The position numbers and the translations under genes were made by a program. Below, piece by piece: positions 18,463 through 28,900 of a stretch of DNA of 64,000 nucleotides; positions within the stretch are counted from its first letter, which is position 1; each line of letters begins with the position of its first letter. The notes beneath the pieces were generated by a model that did not search any database, had not been told where the DNA came from, and saw only the letters and a program-made list of their open reading frames with translations. The stretch is taken from the NCBI GenBank assembly GCA_050486405.1, contig JBJHDF010000019.1:17220-81219 (forward strand), in the 5' to 3' direction. The stretch comes from JBJHDF01 sp050486405 (lineage in GTDB: Bacteria; Pseudomonadota; Gammaproteobacteria; Pseudomonadales; Cellvibrionaceae).

Positions 18463-20096
18463 CCTCCTCGGTTTTCTATCGACTGCAACTTGCCAGACAA
18501 CTGCCGATAGCGGGCAAATTGTCCGTGTTCGGCTGGAATACGCTGTCCAACAAATTCCAGCGTGTGAATGGCCAGTTCCCTGGCCGACGCACTGTCCTCA
18601 TCCTGCTGCTCAAGCTTGTCCAACAGCGCCTGCACCAGATTGAGACGCAGACCGATATGATTGGGAAAGGCACGCAGCGCATCGGTAAAGCAGTTTATCG
18701 CCGAGGCAAAGTCTCCGCTTTCATAGGCCGCAATGCCCCGCTTGTTGGTGGCAGAGATATAAGTGCGATTCTTTTCGCTGGCAGGCTCCTCCAACAAATG
18801 ATCCAGTCGCTCCAACTCGCCTTCCTGCCCTTGATACTTCTCCAGCAGGTGGGTTACATGCTGCTTGAGATCATCACGCAAATCCAGCTTGCGCAATGCC
18901 TTGAGCATCTCCATATCCAGCACCAAGTCTGTTTCCTGATCGCCTTCGCGCAGCACATCACGCACTTTCTCCAGCAAACCGTGCGCACGGTTCTTATCGC
19001 CCTGCACCGCGCTCAACTGGCTCTCGATCAGCAGCGCCTGCAAGCGATACTCGCCGCCCTTGCCAAAACGCTGTTCGATACCACCCATGACTTTGGCCGC
19101 CTCGCGCGCATAGGGTTTGGCCAACTCCGGGTTCTCGCTGTGCAGGTCGGAAGTCGCTCGGCCAAAGCCGATATGGCTCTCCAACCGATCGTAACAGGAG
19201 TGTTCACCCAACCGAACGCTGCGCCGATACGCGTCCACGGCGGTGGCTGCATCACCATTTTCGCTGGCCACATCAGCCAATTGTTGTTGGCGCAAAATTG
19301 CCAGGGGAGAAATTTCCACCACCTGCTGCAACACGGCCTGTAAACCTTTGTTGTCGCCCTGTTCACGACAGATCTCCGCCTGAATATCATAGGCGCGCAG
19401 ACACATGGGATTGGCGTGTATGACTTCTTCCAACCACTGCCGAGCACTGAGCACATCACCCTGTGCCTTCTTGGCTCGGGCCATTCCCACCTGAGCCCAG
19501 TCCAACTGCCGCTGCTCCAGAACCTCCTGGTAAACCGCCTCCGCAGCCTGAAAATCGCCGCTGTCCAGATAAAGTTGACCGAGCGCCTTCTGACACTGGC
19601 TGGTGTAGCGACTGCCGGCGGCTATCTGTTTGCGACAAAGGGCAATGGCCGTACTGGTGCGCCCCCGGTCCATGGCGCGGTAAATGGATCCCATAACCTC
19701 CCGCTGGGCGAGCAGTCGGGTCAAACGCTGGTGCAGACTCTTGGTGGTGATGGGTTTGGTGAGATAGGCGTCGGGCTCGTGGTCGTAAGCGGCCATGACA
19801 ATGCTTTTGCTGGACTCGGCGGACACCAGAATAAACAACGCCGTGCTATCCAGAATCTTGTGGTAACGCAGGTCTTCCAACACCTGCTGACCAGTCTTGC
19901 CCTTGCCCAAGTTGTAGTCGCAGAGCACCAGATCATAGGGTTTCAGCTTGCACGCGCGCAACGCCTCGGCGCCATTGACGGCGGTATCCACCGAGCGGAT
20001 GCCCAGATCCTGGAGCATCTTGCTCACCGTCAGGCGAAAGCTGTCGAAGTCATCGACAATCAAGGCCTGCAAGCTGCTGTAGCCGACCTCGGCCAT
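18459..20096 (-). CDS. response regulator with TPR output domain
   Basis: 545 residues. The N-terminal receiver domain has acidic residues D15/D16, the phospho-acceptor D60 (LVLCDYNLGKG) and the conserved Lys in TKPI. From about residue 140 to the end it is a run of TPR-like helical pairs (for example LGQLYLDSGDFQAAEAVYQE and YESGDFASAINCFTDAL) rather than a DNA-binding domain, so output is through protein contact. Known TPR-type regulators of Pseudomonas have this plan. Cotranscribed with the small kinase through a 4-base overlap; the FHA protein downstream may join the pathway. Confidence 0.9.
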   Translation of the reverse strand: MAEVGYSSLQALIVDDFDSFRLTVSKMLQDLGIRSVDTAVNGAEALRACKLKPYDLVLCDYNLGKGKTGQQVLEDLRYHKILDSTALFILVSAESSKSIVMAAYDHEPDAYLTKPITTKSLHQRLTRLLAQREVMGSIYRAMDRGRTSTAIALCRKQIAAGSRYTSQCQKALGQLYLDSGDFQAAEAVYQEVLEQRQLDWAQVGMARAKKAQGDVLSARQWLEEVIHANPMCLRAYDIQAEICREQGDNKGLQAVLQQVVEISPLAILRQQQLADVASENGDAATAVDAYRRSVRLGEHSCYDRLESHIGFGRATSDLHSENPELAKPYAREAAKVMGGIEQRFGKGGEYRLQALLIESQLSAVQGDKNRAHGLLEKVRDVLREGDQETDLVLDMEMLKALRKLDLRDDLKQHVTHLLEKYQGQEGELERLDHLLEEPASEKNRTYISATNKRGIAAYESGDFASAINCFTDALRAFPNHIGLRLNLVQALLDKLEQQDEDSASARELAIHTLEFVGQRIPAEHGQFARYRQLSGKLQSIENRGG

Positions 20097-20230
20097 GATA
20101 ACTCACTCCCGTTACAGTCACTCCAGAAGAGGATAGACCATAATCATCGCCCCCACCGGAAGCACCTTCTATAATTTGGCGCCGGTCGTGCCCCGGCGCT
20201 ACAATGCACCCCCCCAACCGGTACCCGACC

Positions 20231-20965
20231 ATGAGCGAGCAACGCACCGACAACCTCTACGCCGACCCCCTGCCAGGGGTACCCCGCTTCGAGTTCGACC
20301 GCGCCGTGGCCGAAGTCTTCCCGGATATGATCAAGCGCTCAGTGCCCGGCTACGCCACCATTATTCAATTGATTGGCGATCTGTCCGAGCGCTACGCCCG
20401 GGCCGACAGCCACTGTTACGACCTGGGCTGCTCCCTGGGTGCAGCCACCCTGGCCATGCGGCACCGTATTCGGGCCGCCAACTGCCGGATCGTTGCCGTG
20501 GACAACTCGGAAGCCATGGTGGCGCGCTGTCGCCAGGTGCTGGCTGCCGACAGCGGCGCGGTGGCGGTGGAACTGCGCCGGGACGACATACGCCAGACCC
20601 CCATGGAGCGGGCCTCGGTGGTGATACTCAACTTCACCCTGCAGTTTGTGCCACCGGCCGACCGGGACGCCCTGATCGCTCGAATCCACGCCGCCCTAGT
20701 GCCCGGAGGCGTGCTGATTCTCTCGGAAAAGGTCCGCTTTGACGACGAGCCCCACCAGGAACTGATGACCGAGTTGCACCACAACTTCAAACGCGCCCAG
20801 GGCTACAGCAACCTGGAAATCGCCCAAAAGCGCAGCGCCCTGGAGGATGTACTGGTGGCGGAGACCCTGGACGGCCACCGCCACCGCTTGAAAACCGCCG
20901 GCTTTGCCAGCGTCGACGTCTGGTTCCAGTGCTTTAATTTTGCCTCGCTGATCGCCATCAAATGA
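20231..20965 (+). CDS. cmoA: carboxy-S-adenosyl-L-methionine synthase
   Basis: 244 residues from ATG 20231; an in-frame earlier start at 20204 would add nine residues without similarity. The SAM-fold motif I is YDLGCSLGAATLAM, followed by IVAVDNSEAM. CmoA converts SAM and prephenate into carboxy-SAM, the donor used by CmoB to make cmo5U34 (uridine 5-oxyacetic acid) at the tRNA wobble base. The stop overlaps the cmoB start (ATGA, 20962-20965), matching the conserved cmoAB operon. Confidence 0.96.
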   Translation: MSEQRTDNLYADPLPGVPRFEFDRAVAEVFPDMIKRSVPGYATIIQLIGDLSERYARADSHCYDLGCSLGAATLAMRHRIRAANCRIVAVDNSEAMVARCRQVLAADSGAVAVELRRDDIRQTPMERASVVILNFTLQFVPPADRDALIARIHAALVPGGVLILSEKVRFDDEPHQELMTELHHNFKRAQGYSNLEIAQKRSALEDVLVAETLDGHRHRLKTAGFASVDVWFQCFNFASLIAIK

Positions 20966-21948
20966 TCGACTACCAGCCCCTGCTGCAACACCTGGCCGAC
21001 ACTCCTCTGGCCCCCTGGCTGGACAGCCTGCCCAGCCACATAGAAGCGGGGCTGTGTCCGCGCCGCTACGGCGATCTGCCCCACTGGCTGGCGGCACTGG
21101 CCGCCCTGCCCCGGGTCATCCCCAGCGAAGTGGAACTGGCCAGCGCGGTGCGCATCGGCGCCGAGCGCGATGGCGGTCCCCTGGACTGCGACCGGGACAC
21201 CCAGCACGCTATCAGGCGCGCCCTGGAAGCACTGATCCCCTGGCGCAAGGGCCCCTATTGGATCCACGGCATTCATCTGGACACTGAGTGGCGCTCGGAC
21301 TGGAAATGGGATCGGGTGCTGCCGCACCTGGCTCCGTTGCAGAACCGGCTGGTGCTGGATGTGGGCTGCGGCAACGGCTACCACTGCTGGCGTATGCTGG
21401 GCGCCGGTGCCGCCCGGGTGATCGGCATAGACCCGTCGCCGCGCTTCGTGGTGCAGTTTCACGCCATCAAGCAGCTAGCCGGCGACCAGCACCCGGTGGA
21501 CGTGCTGCCGCTGGGCATCGAAGCCCTGCCGCCGGAACTGGCGGCCTTCGATACCGTCTTTTCCATGGGCGTGCTCTACCACCGCCGCTCGCCCATGGAT
21601 CATCTGCGCGAGCTGAAAGAGGCGTTGCGCCCGGGCGGGCAACTGGTGCTGGAGACACTGGTGATCGACGGCGACCTGGGTCAGGTGCTGGTGCCCGAGG
21701 GGCGCTACGCCATGATGAACAACGTTTGGTTTCTGCCGTCCTGCCCCACCCTGTTGTCCTGGCTGGCCAAGTGCGGCTTCAAAAACCCGCGCACCGTGGA
21801 TATCACCCCCACCAGTTGCGACGAGCAGCGCCGCACCCACTGGATGCGTTACCATTCCCTGGCGGAATTCCTCGACCCCCGGGACCCCGGCCGCACGGCC
21901 GAGGGTCACCCGGCGCCCATTCGGGCAGTGTTTATCGCCGAGGTGTAA
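20962..21948 (+). CDS. cmoB: tRNA U34 carboxymethyltransferase
   Basis: 328 residues, the normal CmoB length. The central Rossmann motif is LVLDVGCGNGYHCWRML followed by VIGIDPS; FSMGVLYHRRSPMDHL is a further family motif. The enzyme transfers the carboxymethyl group of carboxy-SAM to 5-hydroxyuridine at position 34 of tRNA. Translationally coupled to cmoA by a 4-base overlap. Convergent with the exporter gene 8 bases downstream. Confidence 0.96.
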   Translation: MIDYQPLLQHLADTPLAPWLDSLPSHIEAGLCPRRYGDLPHWLAALAALPRVIPSEVELASAVRIGAERDGGPLDCDRDTQHAIRRALEALIPWRKGPYWIHGIHLDTEWRSDWKWDRVLPHLAPLQNRLVLDVGCGNGYHCWRMLGAGAARVIGIDPSPRFVVQFHAIKQLAGDQHPVDVLPLGIEALPPELAAFDTVFSMGVLYHRRSPMDHLRELKEALRPGGQLVLETLVIDGDLGQVLVPEGRYAMMNNVWFLPSCPTLLSWLAKCGFKNPRTVDITPTSCDEQRRTHWMRYHSLAEFLDPRDPGRTAEGHPAPIRAVFIAEV

Positions 21949-21956
21949 CGCACCCG

Positions 21957-23027
21957 CTACTGGGCGGCCGCGTCGCGCCAACCGTTCTGCTCCCGGGCCT
22001 CCCGCCGTCGCCGGTTGGCATTCTTGCGGCGCGCCTGAGCCACCAGCAGCAACCCTCTGGCGCGCAGCCGTTCAAACACCAACAGGCAGCCACCCAGGGC
22101 CACCAGCGCGGCGGCGATGCCCAGCACCCCCAGCGTCATCCGCTCGACGAAACAGGTCCAGACAAACTGCCCGACACAGAGCACCGCCACCACCATCAGA
22201 ATGGGTTTGCGCCCGATGTGCTCGACAATAAACACCCCCAGGGGTGCCCCCAGCGCCACCACTGGCGCGGCCGCCAGCCAGTTTTCATAGACCCCCGGCT
22301 GCCAACTGCCGGTCAGCGTTTTGATAATCACCCCATACACGGAGGTAAAGGCCATGATTATCACCGAGGTGGGGATGGCGATTTTCAAATCGGCGCGACA
22401 CAGCAACACCAGCGCCGCGTAGACCACCATATCGATACCCACTCCGGTCACCGACACCGCCAGCAGGCTGGCCACGACACCCAGGACAAACCCCACCCGG
22501 TGATCCCAGCGCTCATCGAACTCGGTCATGCCGATATTGCTGGAAATCTCACCGATGCGGTACAGATGCAGCACGCCAAAGCTGCCCCACAGCACCGCGA
22601 ACACCACCTTGATCCACAGATCCGGCACCAGCGGCGCAAACAGGAGAATACCGATAGGGGCGCCAACCAGGGCGCCCACCAGCGCGCCCTTGAGCATGGC
22701 CCAGGCCAGGGGCTGACGCCGGGCGAGAATAAAGATGCTGGCGCTGACCATGCCGATGGACTGCACCGCAAAACTGAAATCCCGCCCCAGGGTGGCGGGC
22801 ATCTCAAAGAACAGCACCAGTACCGGAAAGCCCACGGTACCGCCGCCCATGGGCGTGGAACCGGCGGCGTAGCTGCCGATGGCCATGGCCAGAGCGATGG
22901 GCCAGTGATCCTTGGCCGCCTGCCAGGCGCCCTCGGCTTGCAGCAACAGCAGCCAGGTGCTGTAAAACGCCACCAGCCAGAGCAACCAGACCCAGATATG
23001 TTTGCGCGGTGGAGCCTTGATGGACAT
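21957..23027 (-). CDS. TauE/SafE (TSUP) family membrane exporter
   Basis: 356 residues with about eight hydrophobic helices. Features of the family include the Gly-rich first repeat (GSYAAGSTPMGGGTVGFPVL) and the second repeat with SVTGVGIDMVVYAAL. TSUP members move sulfite, sulfoacetate, taurine or related organosulfur anions across the inner membrane; the substrate here is not deducible. Members with this extended basic C-terminus are common in marine gammaproteobacteria. Divergent from the LysR gene across 150 bases, the usual arrangement for a LysR-regulated target. Confidence 0.85.
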   Translation of the reverse strand: MSIKAPPRKHIWVWLLWLVAFYSTWLLLLQAEGAWQAAKDHWPIALAMAIGSYAAGSTPMGGGTVGFPVLVLFFEMPATLGRDFSFAVQSIGMVSASIFILARRQPLAWAMLKGALVGALVGAPIGILLFAPLVPDLWIKVVFAVLWGSFGVLHLYRIGEISSNIGMTEFDERWDHRVGFVLGVVASLLAVSVTGVGIDMVVYAALVLLCRADLKIAIPTSVIIMAFTSVYGVIIKTLTGSWQPGVYENWLAAAPVVALGAPLGVFIVEHIGRKPILMVVAVLCVGQFVWTCFVERMTLGVLGIAAALVALGGCLLVFERLRARGLLLVAQARRKNANRRRREAREQNGWRDAAAQ

Positions 23028-23177
23028 GATACTGTCGCCCTGTGTTGTGATGCAGACCTGCGGAAAAGCGCACTTTGTACGCCATTACTGGGAGTCGGGC
23101 AAGCGCGACCCCATCAATTTTCGCTATCGATCTTCCGGCCGCTGCTGTTTTGCCCCGTATCGCGGTATCATGGCGCC

Positions 23178-24110
23178 ATGACCCTGAACGAACTGCGCTA
23201 TATTGTCGCCCTTGCGGAGGAGCGTCACTTCGGCCGCGCCGCCCGGCGCTGCCGCGTCGGTCAGTCCACCCTCAGCATGGCCGTCAGAAGGCTGGAAGAG
23301 GAACTGGAAACGCCGCTGTTCGAACGCGACTCCCGGGGTGTGCGCAGCACACCCGTCGGCGCGGCCGTGGTGGCGCGGGCGCGCCGGGCGCTGCTGCATT
23401 GCGAGACCATAGTACGCCTGGCGGATAGTCCCGGCGACCCGCTGCAGGGCCCCTTGACCCTCGGCGCCAGCGCCGATCTGGCCCCCTGCTGGCTGCCGCG
23501 TCTGCTGGCGCACCTGGCCGGCGCAGCGCCCCTAATCCCCCGGGAGCTATCCAGCGACCTCCTTGAGCAGGCACTGGTGCGCGGTGAACTGGACGCCGCC
23601 CTGGTGACCCTGCCCTTCGCCAGCTCCCCGGAGCTGGTTACCTGCGCCCTGTTCGACGAACCGCTGATGGTGCTTATGCCCCACCAGCATCCCCTGAGCA
23701 CACGCACCGCCCTGGAACCCCATGAACTGCTGACCGCGCCATTGCTGCTGACGGACGGCGCCGTGCGAAAAACCTTGCTCGCCAGTTGTCCGGCGCTGGC
23801 CGAGGCACCGAACACCGCACCACACCAGGCCAGCGCCGACACCCTGAGGCAAATGGTGGCCCAGGGTCTGGGCATCACGGTACTGCCGCGCAGTGCCGTC
23901 GGCCCGCAACAGCTCCCGGGTGCGCTCACCGCCAGACCATTTTTTGCGCCGGCACCCGGGTACAGACTGGCTCTGGCCTGGCGGAAGAATTTCGCCAGGC
24001 CCAGGGCCATCGACTATTTGATTGAGGCGCTGCGCACCTGTCACCGCGCCCACTGGCCCGAACCCAATGCACAAGAAGACGCCATCTTTATGGCCAACCG
24101 TCACTGGTAA
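23178..24110 (+). CDS. LysR-family regulator, OxyR-like but without the peroxidatic Cys
   Basis: 310 residues from ATG 23178; the same frame is open far upstream (to 21288) only because it shadows cmoB. The N-terminal winged helix starts MTLNELRYIVALAEERHFGR, very like OxyR, with FGRAARRCRVGQSTLSMAVR following. In the effector domain the place where OxyR has its reactive GHC motif reads LLLTDGAVRK, so the peroxidatic cysteine is absent; one Cys remains nearby (ASCP). Sensing by H2O2 is therefore unlikely in the usual way. It ends 6 bases before the halogenase gene, so the two form one transcript; it is also divergent from the TSUP exporter. Confidence 0.88.
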   Translation: MTLNELRYIVALAEERHFGRAARRCRVGQSTLSMAVRRLEEELETPLFERDSRGVRSTPVGAAVVARARRALLHCETIVRLADSPGDPLQGPLTLGASADLAPCWLPRLLAHLAGAAPLIPRELSSDLLEQALVRGELDAALVTLPFASSPELVTCALFDEPLMVLMPHQHPLSTRTALEPHELLTAPLLLTDGAVRKTLLASCPALAEAPNTAPHQASADTLRQMVAQGLGITVLPRSAVGPQQLPGALTARPFFAPAPGYRLALAWRKNFARPRAIDYLIEALRTCHRAHWPEPNAQEDAIFMANRHW

Positions 24111-24116
24111 CCGCCC

Positions 24117-25625
24117 ATGAGCGAACACCACTCCAGCATGCAGCCCATACGCCGGATTGTCATCGTCGGCGGCGGTACCGCCGGCTGGCTGGCAGCGGCC
24201 ATGCTAGCCTGCCACTTTCGCCGCGACGTCTGCGCCGTGGAACTGGTGGAGGCGGCGGACATCGGCATCGTCGGCGTGGGCGAATCCACCCTGCCGCCCT
24301 TCGTGCAACTGCTGCACAAACTGGGCATCGATCAGAGCGAGTTCGTGCGGGAGACCAACGGTTGTTACAAGCTGGGCATTCGCTTCGTGGATTGGCTGGA
24401 GCGCCCGCACAGTTACTTTCACCCCTTCGGCAGCATCGGACAACGGCTCGGCGGCCACGACTTTTACCAGTGCTGGCTGAAAGCCAACCGCAGCGGCGCC
24501 GATACCGGGCAGCGGATTCCGCCGCTGATGGCCTTCTCGCCCTGTGCGGCCATGGCCGAAGCCGGTCGCTTCTACCGGCCCGGGCCCGCCGGCCCCATGG
24601 GGAGCAGCTATGCCCTGCATATGGACGCCGCCCTGGCGGTGCAGTACCTGCGCCGCTACGCCCTGGCCCGGGGCGTGACCCACACCCGGGGCCGGGTGAC
24701 CGACCTGCAGCGCAGCGGCAACGGCCATATCGAAACCATTCACCTGGACCATGGCGCCCAGGTGAATGGCGACTTCTTTATCGACTGTACCGGTTTCAAC
24801 GCCCTGCTGATTGGCCGGCATCTGGGCGTGCCCCTGGAAGACTGGTCCGCCTGGTTGCCCTGCGACAGCTCCATTTCGGTAAAAACCCAGGCTGGCGCCA
24901 GCATTGCCCCCTACACCCAGGCCACTGCCCGCAAAAGCGGTTGGAGCTGGCGCATTCCACTGCGCGACAGCACCGGCCACGGTTACGTCTACGCCAGTCG
25001 CTTCTGCAGCGACGCCGAAGCCAAGTCCACGCTGATGAAGCATCTGGATGCACCGCGCATCAGCGACCCGAAGGTAATTCCCTTCACTCCCGGGCGACGC
25101 CGGGAAGCCTGGAAGCACAACTGTCTGTCCCTGGGCCTGGCCGCCGGTTTCGTGGAACCCCTGGAGTCCACCTCCATTCACCTGATTGCCCGGGGCATGG
25201 AATTCTTTTTCCGCTACTTCCCCGATCGGCACTGCGAACCGGCCCTGATCCGGGAGTACAACCGGCGCATGGCCATGGACTTTGAAGAAATCCGCGACTT
25301 TATTCTGCTGCACTACTGCACCACGCGCCGCACCGACACGCCCTTCTGGCGCTGGTGTCGGCAGTTGTCACTGCCGGATACCCTGCGCGAACGCCTGGAG
25401 CTGTTCCGCAGCCACGGCACCCTGCGCGACGGTGTCGACGAGTTGTTTCGCGGCACCAGTTGGCAGGCGGTTTTCGAGGGCATGGGTATACGCCCGGACA
25501 AATACTGCCCGCGCGTGGACAATCTGGACTTTGCGCACATCGCCGACAACCTGGCACAACACCGGGCCGCCATCAAGGCCACGGTCACCACCCTGCCCCA
25601 CCACGAAGCCACCCTGCCAGGCTAA
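24117..25625 (+). CDS. flavin-dependent tryptophan halogenase family protein
   Basis: 502 residues. The FAD-binding GGGTAGW motif lies near residue 18, the catalytic lysine corresponds to K85 in CYKLGI, and WSWRIP at residues 276-281 is the WxWxIP motif that marks flavin-dependent halogenases. The conserved GFVEPLEST, with its active-site glutamate, is present. The family halogenates Trp, indoles or pyrroles using FADH2, O2 and halide, needing a separate flavin reductase, none of which is adjacent. Many marine members have unknown substrates. The gene is 6 bases after the LysR regulator. Confidence 0.9.
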   Translation: MSEHHSSMQPIRRIVIVGGGTAGWLAAAMLACHFRRDVCAVELVEAADIGIVGVGESTLPPFVQLLHKLGIDQSEFVRETNGCYKLGIRFVDWLERPHSYFHPFGSIGQRLGGHDFYQCWLKANRSGADTGQRIPPLMAFSPCAAMAEAGRFYRPGPAGPMGSSYALHMDAALAVQYLRRYALARGVTHTRGRVTDLQRSGNGHIETIHLDHGAQVNGDFFIDCTGFNALLIGRHLGVPLEDWSAWLPCDSSISVKTQAGASIAPYTQATARKSGWSWRIPLRDSTGHGYVYASRFCSDAEAKSTLMKHLDAPRISDPKVIPFTPGRRREAWKHNCLSLGLAAGFVEPLESTSIHLIARGMEFFFRYFPDRHCEPALIREYNRRMAMDFEEIRDFILLHYCTTRRTDTPFWRWCRQLSLPDTLRERLELFRSHGTLRDGVDELFRGTSWQAVFEGMGIRPDKYCPRVDNLDFAHIADNLAQHRAAIKATVTTLPHHEATLPG

Positions 25626-25944
25626 TCCTGTTACAACATTTCAAATACCTGCTCAAACAGCCGGTTTGCGACGAAACGGACGGAATATGCGACCAAGCGG
25701 AAGCAAAGTGTCGAGCGCATACATGAATATGGCCGAGAACTGTGATTTTATGACACTGGTGACGCTCAGGATGAACAGTCCTTGGATTCCGTCGTAGTAA
25801 CGGGACCACAGAAACAACCGGTGCAGGCAGCGGCTACTGTTTCACCCATAATCATAATAGTTCGTGACTCTTGCTCTATTTCAGATAACCGTTACGTCAA
25901 CAGGGAATCTGAACTACTCCAACAATAAGACCGGAGAAGACCTC
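25626..25944. other. intergenic region before the giant secreted protein
   Basis: 319 bases with no supportable gene. It is A+T-richer than its flanks. No convincing -35/-10 pair could be fixed, although CATAAT-like sequences occur around 25850-25860. A ribosome binding site GGAGAAG lies directly before ATG 25945. Confidence 0.5.
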
Positions 25945-28900
25945 ATGAGCACGTTTGACACGCTGACTGTTGCGTTGCGCAATATCGTCGGCAAGAGCCA
26001 TCGTTTGGCATGGCATTTTATTTCTATCATCACCCTGAGCCTCGCCACGACAATGGCGACATTCGCGCAATCGCCACCCACCAGTGTGGATTTTCAGCGC
26101 ACCCTGGTAGCGGATGGCCTGGATCTGTCCATCGGCTTTGAAATATCCCAGGACGGCAGGGTGTTCATCGCCTCCAAATGTGGCGGCCTCTACGCCTGGC
26201 ATCTGGATCACGGTAGCCCACAGCAAACCGCCGTGCTGCCCAATGTCCGCTGCCAGTGGGAGGACGGCCTGCTGAGTCTGGCCCTGGACCCGAACTTCAC
26301 TGAAAACAACTACATTTACTTTCAGTACACCGCACCGGGCAGCCTGACCAGGGTCTCGCGTTTTGTCGTCAACCCCGACAACTCACTGGACCTCAACTCC
26401 GAAGCCATTTTGCTCGAGTGGGTCACCGGCAACGAAGCGCACGGCCATATGGGCGGCGATCTCAAGTTTGATCTGAACGGCAATCTGCTGATCAGCACCG
26501 GCGACAACATGCCGGCTTCGGGCTACTTTATGCCCGGCGCCGAAGCCACGGCTGGCAATACCAACGACCTGCGCGGCAAGATTCTGCGCATTACTCCCAC
26601 CGCGTCCGGCGGTTACACCATTCCCGCCGGCAATCTGTTTCAGGGTGGCCCGCTGCACCGCGCGGAAATCTACGCCATGGGCTTTCGCAATCCCTTCCGC
26701 ATGGGCCTGGACCCACTGACCGGCTACCTCTATGTTGGCGATGTCGGCCCCGACGCCTCGGTCGCCAGCGCCGAAGGTCCCATGGGCATGGACGAAATCA
26801 ACCAGGTGCGAGAAGCCGGTAACTTCGGCTGGCCCTACGTGCTGGGTTTCAACGAACCCTACGCCGGCTTTGATCCCAACAATCTGGTGAACCACCACCA
26901 ATACAACACCGGCGCTACCCAACTGCCCCCGGCGGTACCGGCGCTCTGGACCATACTGCACCGGGCCATAATGGCCGGCCCTGTGTACCGCTACGACGAA
27001 ACTGCGGGCAACGAATTCAAGCTGCCCGCCTACTACGACGGCAAGCTGATCTTCTGGGACTTCAACAGCAGCCGCTTCTTTGCACTCGATGTGTCGAGCG
27101 GCAACCCGCAGCCGCAAGCCGTGGAGATCCCCTTCAATACCCAGGGCATTCAGGGTGCCATCGATGCGGAATTCGATCCCCGCACACAGCAACTCTATGT
27201 CCTGCAGTGGGGCTCGGGCTGTTGCGACCACGCGCCCCACGGCAACGGCGCTCTGTACCGCTTCGATTACATCGGCGACCGCGACGGCGGCGTCAATCTC
27301 TCCATCGGCAGCATCGCCAGCGCCAGTTCGGAAATCGGGGGCAACCTGGCTGCCCATGCGGTGGACGGAGACCCCAGCACCCGTTGGGAGAGCGACTTCT
27401 CCGACCCGCAAACCCTGACGCTGGATCTGCAACAGGAAGCGGCCATCTCCGCCATCAGAATCGTATGGGAAGCCGCCTACAGTTCCGTGTACACCATTGA
27501 AGGCTCCCAGGACGGAGTCAACTGGGAAATGCTGGTCAGCGAACACGACGGCAATGGCGGCACCCGGCTGCACCTGGTGGACTCGACGACCGCCTTTCGC
27601 TATGTGCGCCTGACCGGCATTGCCCGCGGCACCGGCTACGGCCACTCCCTGTTCGCCTTCGATGTCTTGGCTGCGGATGAGCAGCCGCCGGAGGAGCTGA
27701 CGGAGTTTGCCTATCTGAATATGCCGCGCACGCTGGACAGCAACTTCACCGACGTGCCGCAGTTGCTTTCCCAGACCGGCGCTTTCAGCGACACAGCCAA
27801 CCTGATTCCCCACCCCAACCTGATTCCCTTCAGGCCCAACTCCCAGCTCTGGTCGGATCGCGCCACCAAGGCGCGCTGGATATCGCTGCCGGCGGATACA
27901 CAAGTCGACTGGCACGCCACCGAAGACTGGAACTATCCCCAGGGCACCGTCGCCGTCAAGCACTTTGAACTGCCGCTGAGCGACCAGAATCCCAACCAGA
28001 CCAAACGCCTGGAAACCCGGCTTATCGTTACCCAGGCCGACGGTCGAATCTACGGTGTTACCTACAGATGGCGCGCCGACAACAGCGACGCCGAACTGCT
28101 GACCGACGCGGAGCAGGAAAATATTGTCATTCAGGGCAGCAACGGCGCCTGGACCCAGACCTGGTCCTATCCCAGCCCGGGTCAGTGCCTGGAGTGCCAC
28201 AACGTGAGTTCCGCACAACTGCTCGGGCTCAGTACGCGTCAGTTGAACGGCCTGTACAACTACCCCGGCCACGGTCTGGAAAACCAACTGGAACACTGGA
28301 ACAACCGGAACCTGTTCAGCCCCGGATTCAGCAACACCCAGGTGCCCTTCTTCGACAGAACCGTGGCCATTGACGACACCAGCGCCTCGCTGGAAGACCG
28401 GGTAAAATCCTACCTGGATACCAACTGTGCCAGCTGTCACGGCACCGGCCAGGGCGGTTCGCAATGGGATGCCCGCTTCAACACCCCGCTTGCGCAGATG
28501 GGCATGATCGATACCCCAACCACGGGTATTCGCAACTATTTCAACTACTACGGCATAGCCCACGCCCAGGTCATCGCCTCCGGCCATCCCGAGGAGTCCA
28601 TCCTGTTTATCCGCGACCGCAGCGTGGACCCGGACGACCGTATGCCGCCTCTGGGCCGCGCCCTGGAGCACACTGAGTACATCCATGTGCTCGGCGCCTG
28701 GATCACCAGTGTGAGCCAGGGACCGGGCGGCCCGGGCGACGGCGTCGAAACCCTGCTGTCCGCGGGCAAGTCCGCCACGGCCTCTTCCGTCGAGGACACC
28801 GACCTTGGCGCCGCCAACGCCTTCGACGGCGACCCCACCACTCGCTGGTCCAGCGAATTCGCCGACCCCCAGTGGATCATCGTCGACCTTGAGAGCCCCT

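Noticed and set aside
21288..23177. N-terminal extension of the LysR frame through cmoB and the exporter
   Set aside because: The LysR fold begins exactly at ATG 23178; the upstream part overlaps two confident genes in other frames.
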